The notes below the pieces were generated by a model. It was not told the origin of the DNA, made no database searches, and was given only the letters and a program-made list of their open reading frames with translations. Source: Diorhabda sublineata (taxonomy: Eukaryota; Arthropoda; Insecta; Coleoptera; Chrysomelidae). Taken from it: a stretch of DNA of 64,000 bases. A program made the translations under genes and the position numbers. Numbering within the stretch: the stretch's first letter is position 1; each line of letters opens with the position of its first letter. Positions 62,870 through 64,000 of this stretch are shown in pieces. The stretch lies in contig NC_079486.1 in NCBI RefSeq assembly GCF_026230105.1, positions 6,448,001 to 6,512,000 of the forward strand, given 5' to 3'.

Positions 62870-63093
62870 CGGTTCTAAGGAATCTTTCAAGCAAAAATAA
62901 TTCTCGATTTCCGGATCATCTTCCACCATAGCCGGCCACCATGGATAACCTTCGATTTTCGCCCAGACGATGCTACCCTTATTAAATATCATCAGCTCCT
63001 TTTCTTTATCGTCGATCGATTCTTCCTTGATTTCGCATCTATTATACCTCCCATCTGGATTCATCCAACAATACCGACGGCATTTTAAAACTT
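62870..63093 (-). CDS. ZCWPW1-like: ZCWPW1-like gene, internal exon (CW finger end and PWWP start)
   Basis: The exon follows AAAATTGTAG (acceptor, minus) and reads CRRYCWMNPDGRYNRCEI, the C-terminal half of a CW zinc finger (W-x-C...NPD...C). After an acidic linker comes GSIVWAKIEGYPWWPAMV, the defining N-terminal strand pair of a PWWP domain, and PEIENYFCLKDSLEP up to the donor. The first half of the CW finger must lie in an exon further right. A GTAAGA donor-like site near 63130 may mark one but encodes nothing recognisable. The gene continues upstream, possibly beyond the window. Confidence 0.75.
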
Positions 63094-63139
63094 CTACAAT
63101 TTTAATATACAAATAACACTTATTAACCGTCTTACTTTC

Positions 63140-64000
63140 ATTCACTTAAAAAAATATTTTTGACAATTGTTGACTTTTGAAATTTAAACATTTTCAAATG
63201 TTTATCTCGTTAACCAATCGAAATCATAAATTGATGATATCTTTACGTATATTTAAGAAAAAAACGATTTTTCGCGTTGTACATCACGAAATAAAACCGC
63301 TATAATTACGATGATTTAACTATCTGAAACAAATAAAATGAAAATATGTAGACATATATGTAATACCAACTGTCCATATAGGAGTATAGGTCCGAGACTT
63401 TTCACTGTATAAATAAATAATTCGGATTACGAAACTAAAAACGAAAATTCATTAGAACAAAAAACTTTTCTGGAAACTGTAACATAAATATAAACCGCAT
63501 GGGTACCGAGTAGTATTCATGATTATGAATATATATAAAGACATACATTTGTACATACATACATAACACATATTATAAGCTGTACTGGTAAATGATGAAA
63601 TATTTGAAAAATTGTCTAAGCTGTATGAAGGAGATACAGAACAATTAAAAGGTAAGGTCACTCAAAAATTTTTCAGCTATATCTATAAGAGAAATAACAT
63701 TCAATATATCTGTATTCATAAGCGATAATAATAACCACAATGAGAGGCGATGGGTACACATTTAAAAAACTAGAAGATCAAAGCATGATGAAATCTACAA
63801 AACGTGACATAAGCATAAAAGGTATTGGAAACAAACATTTTGATGAATACTTTCTTCAGAATGTTATAATATTTTCACTGGAACACAAAAGTTAAGTATC
63901 AGACTGGATAATAGAATACATAAAAATGGTTGAAGATAGGAAATAATGGAGAATATACGAGTAAACGTATGAAAGAATATATGAAAAAATGAGGTACTAT
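63140..64000. other. No firm gene; exon-like stretch near 63585-63651
   Basis: Bases 63585-63651 on plus read VNDEIFEKLSKLYEGDTEQLK and end at AAAAG|GTAAGG, which resembles a small exon with a donor. The acceptor side is unclear. A 52-codon frame from 63740 (MRGDGYTFKKLEDQ) lies downstream. Either could belong to an unseen host gene. Evidence is thin. Confidence 0.3.

Overview
The window is AT-rich, intron-bearing eukaryotic DNA that is mostly mobile elements. The Ty1/copia, BEL/Pao, gypsy, RTE-type, piggyBac and mariner sequences, together with an arthropod-type initiator (TCAGT) 31 bp from a TATA box, point to an insect. A beetle is my guess, but nothing in the window proves the order. The only host gene I can name is a CW-PWWP (ZCWPW1-like) gene on the minus strand at the right end. 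No rRNA, tRNA or CRISPR array was seen.

Layout. 1-1500: gene-free, with one copy of a dispersed repeat (family R). 1500-4735: decayed copia element (minus). 5330-5793: hAT-like transposase exons (minus). 6150-6540: gypsy integrase scrap. 6841-9455: 5'-truncated RTE-type LINE (plus). 9456-13160: inverted copy of a multi-kb duplicated block, whose other copies lie at 26.4-32.3 kb and 34.5-37.1 kb. 13161-14100: a piggyBac end joined to repeat Y. 14750-15870: gypsy integrase. 15890-16600: mariner remnant. 17405-17780: possible P-element scrap. 18340-22516: BEL/Pao element broken by stops and frameshifts. 23881-25085: internally deleted piggyBac with TTAA at both ends. 26.4-37.1 kb: the two direct copies of the duplicated block, plus minisatellites. 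37679-44534: copia element with a 5-bp target duplication, carrying a nested RTE-type LINE (38993-41662) with a 13-bp target duplication. 45181-47550: third copia, internally deleted, target duplication GTTGT. 47910-61635: a Polinton/Maverick. 62045-63093: the ZCWPW1-like gene.

The Polinton is the main find. It is 13.7 kb, begins AG and ends CT, has ~300-bp terminal inverted repeats and a perfect 6-bp target duplication (TTTCTC). It carries protein-primed DNA polymerase B, a small OB-like protein, a Cys-rich protein, major capsid and penton proteins, an adenovirus-type cysteine protease, a PLA2-like minor capsid protein, a packaging ATPase, a DUF8207-type protein, a fibre-like coiled coil with phage tail-fibre motifs, a chromodomain integrase and one conserved unknown. 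It also carries a secreted matrix-metalloproteinase-like gene, which is not standard Polinton cargo. The right half (57.1-61.2 kb) is open throughout. The left half is decaying: the polymerase lacks its central palm region, the capsid gene is truncated, and penton, protease and the OB-like gene carry frameshifts or stops. The copy therefore cannot move by itself, although its integrase and ATPase could still be expressed.

Insertions can be dated relative to one another because several have an empty site in a paralogous repeat in the same window: both piggyBac copies and the large copia.
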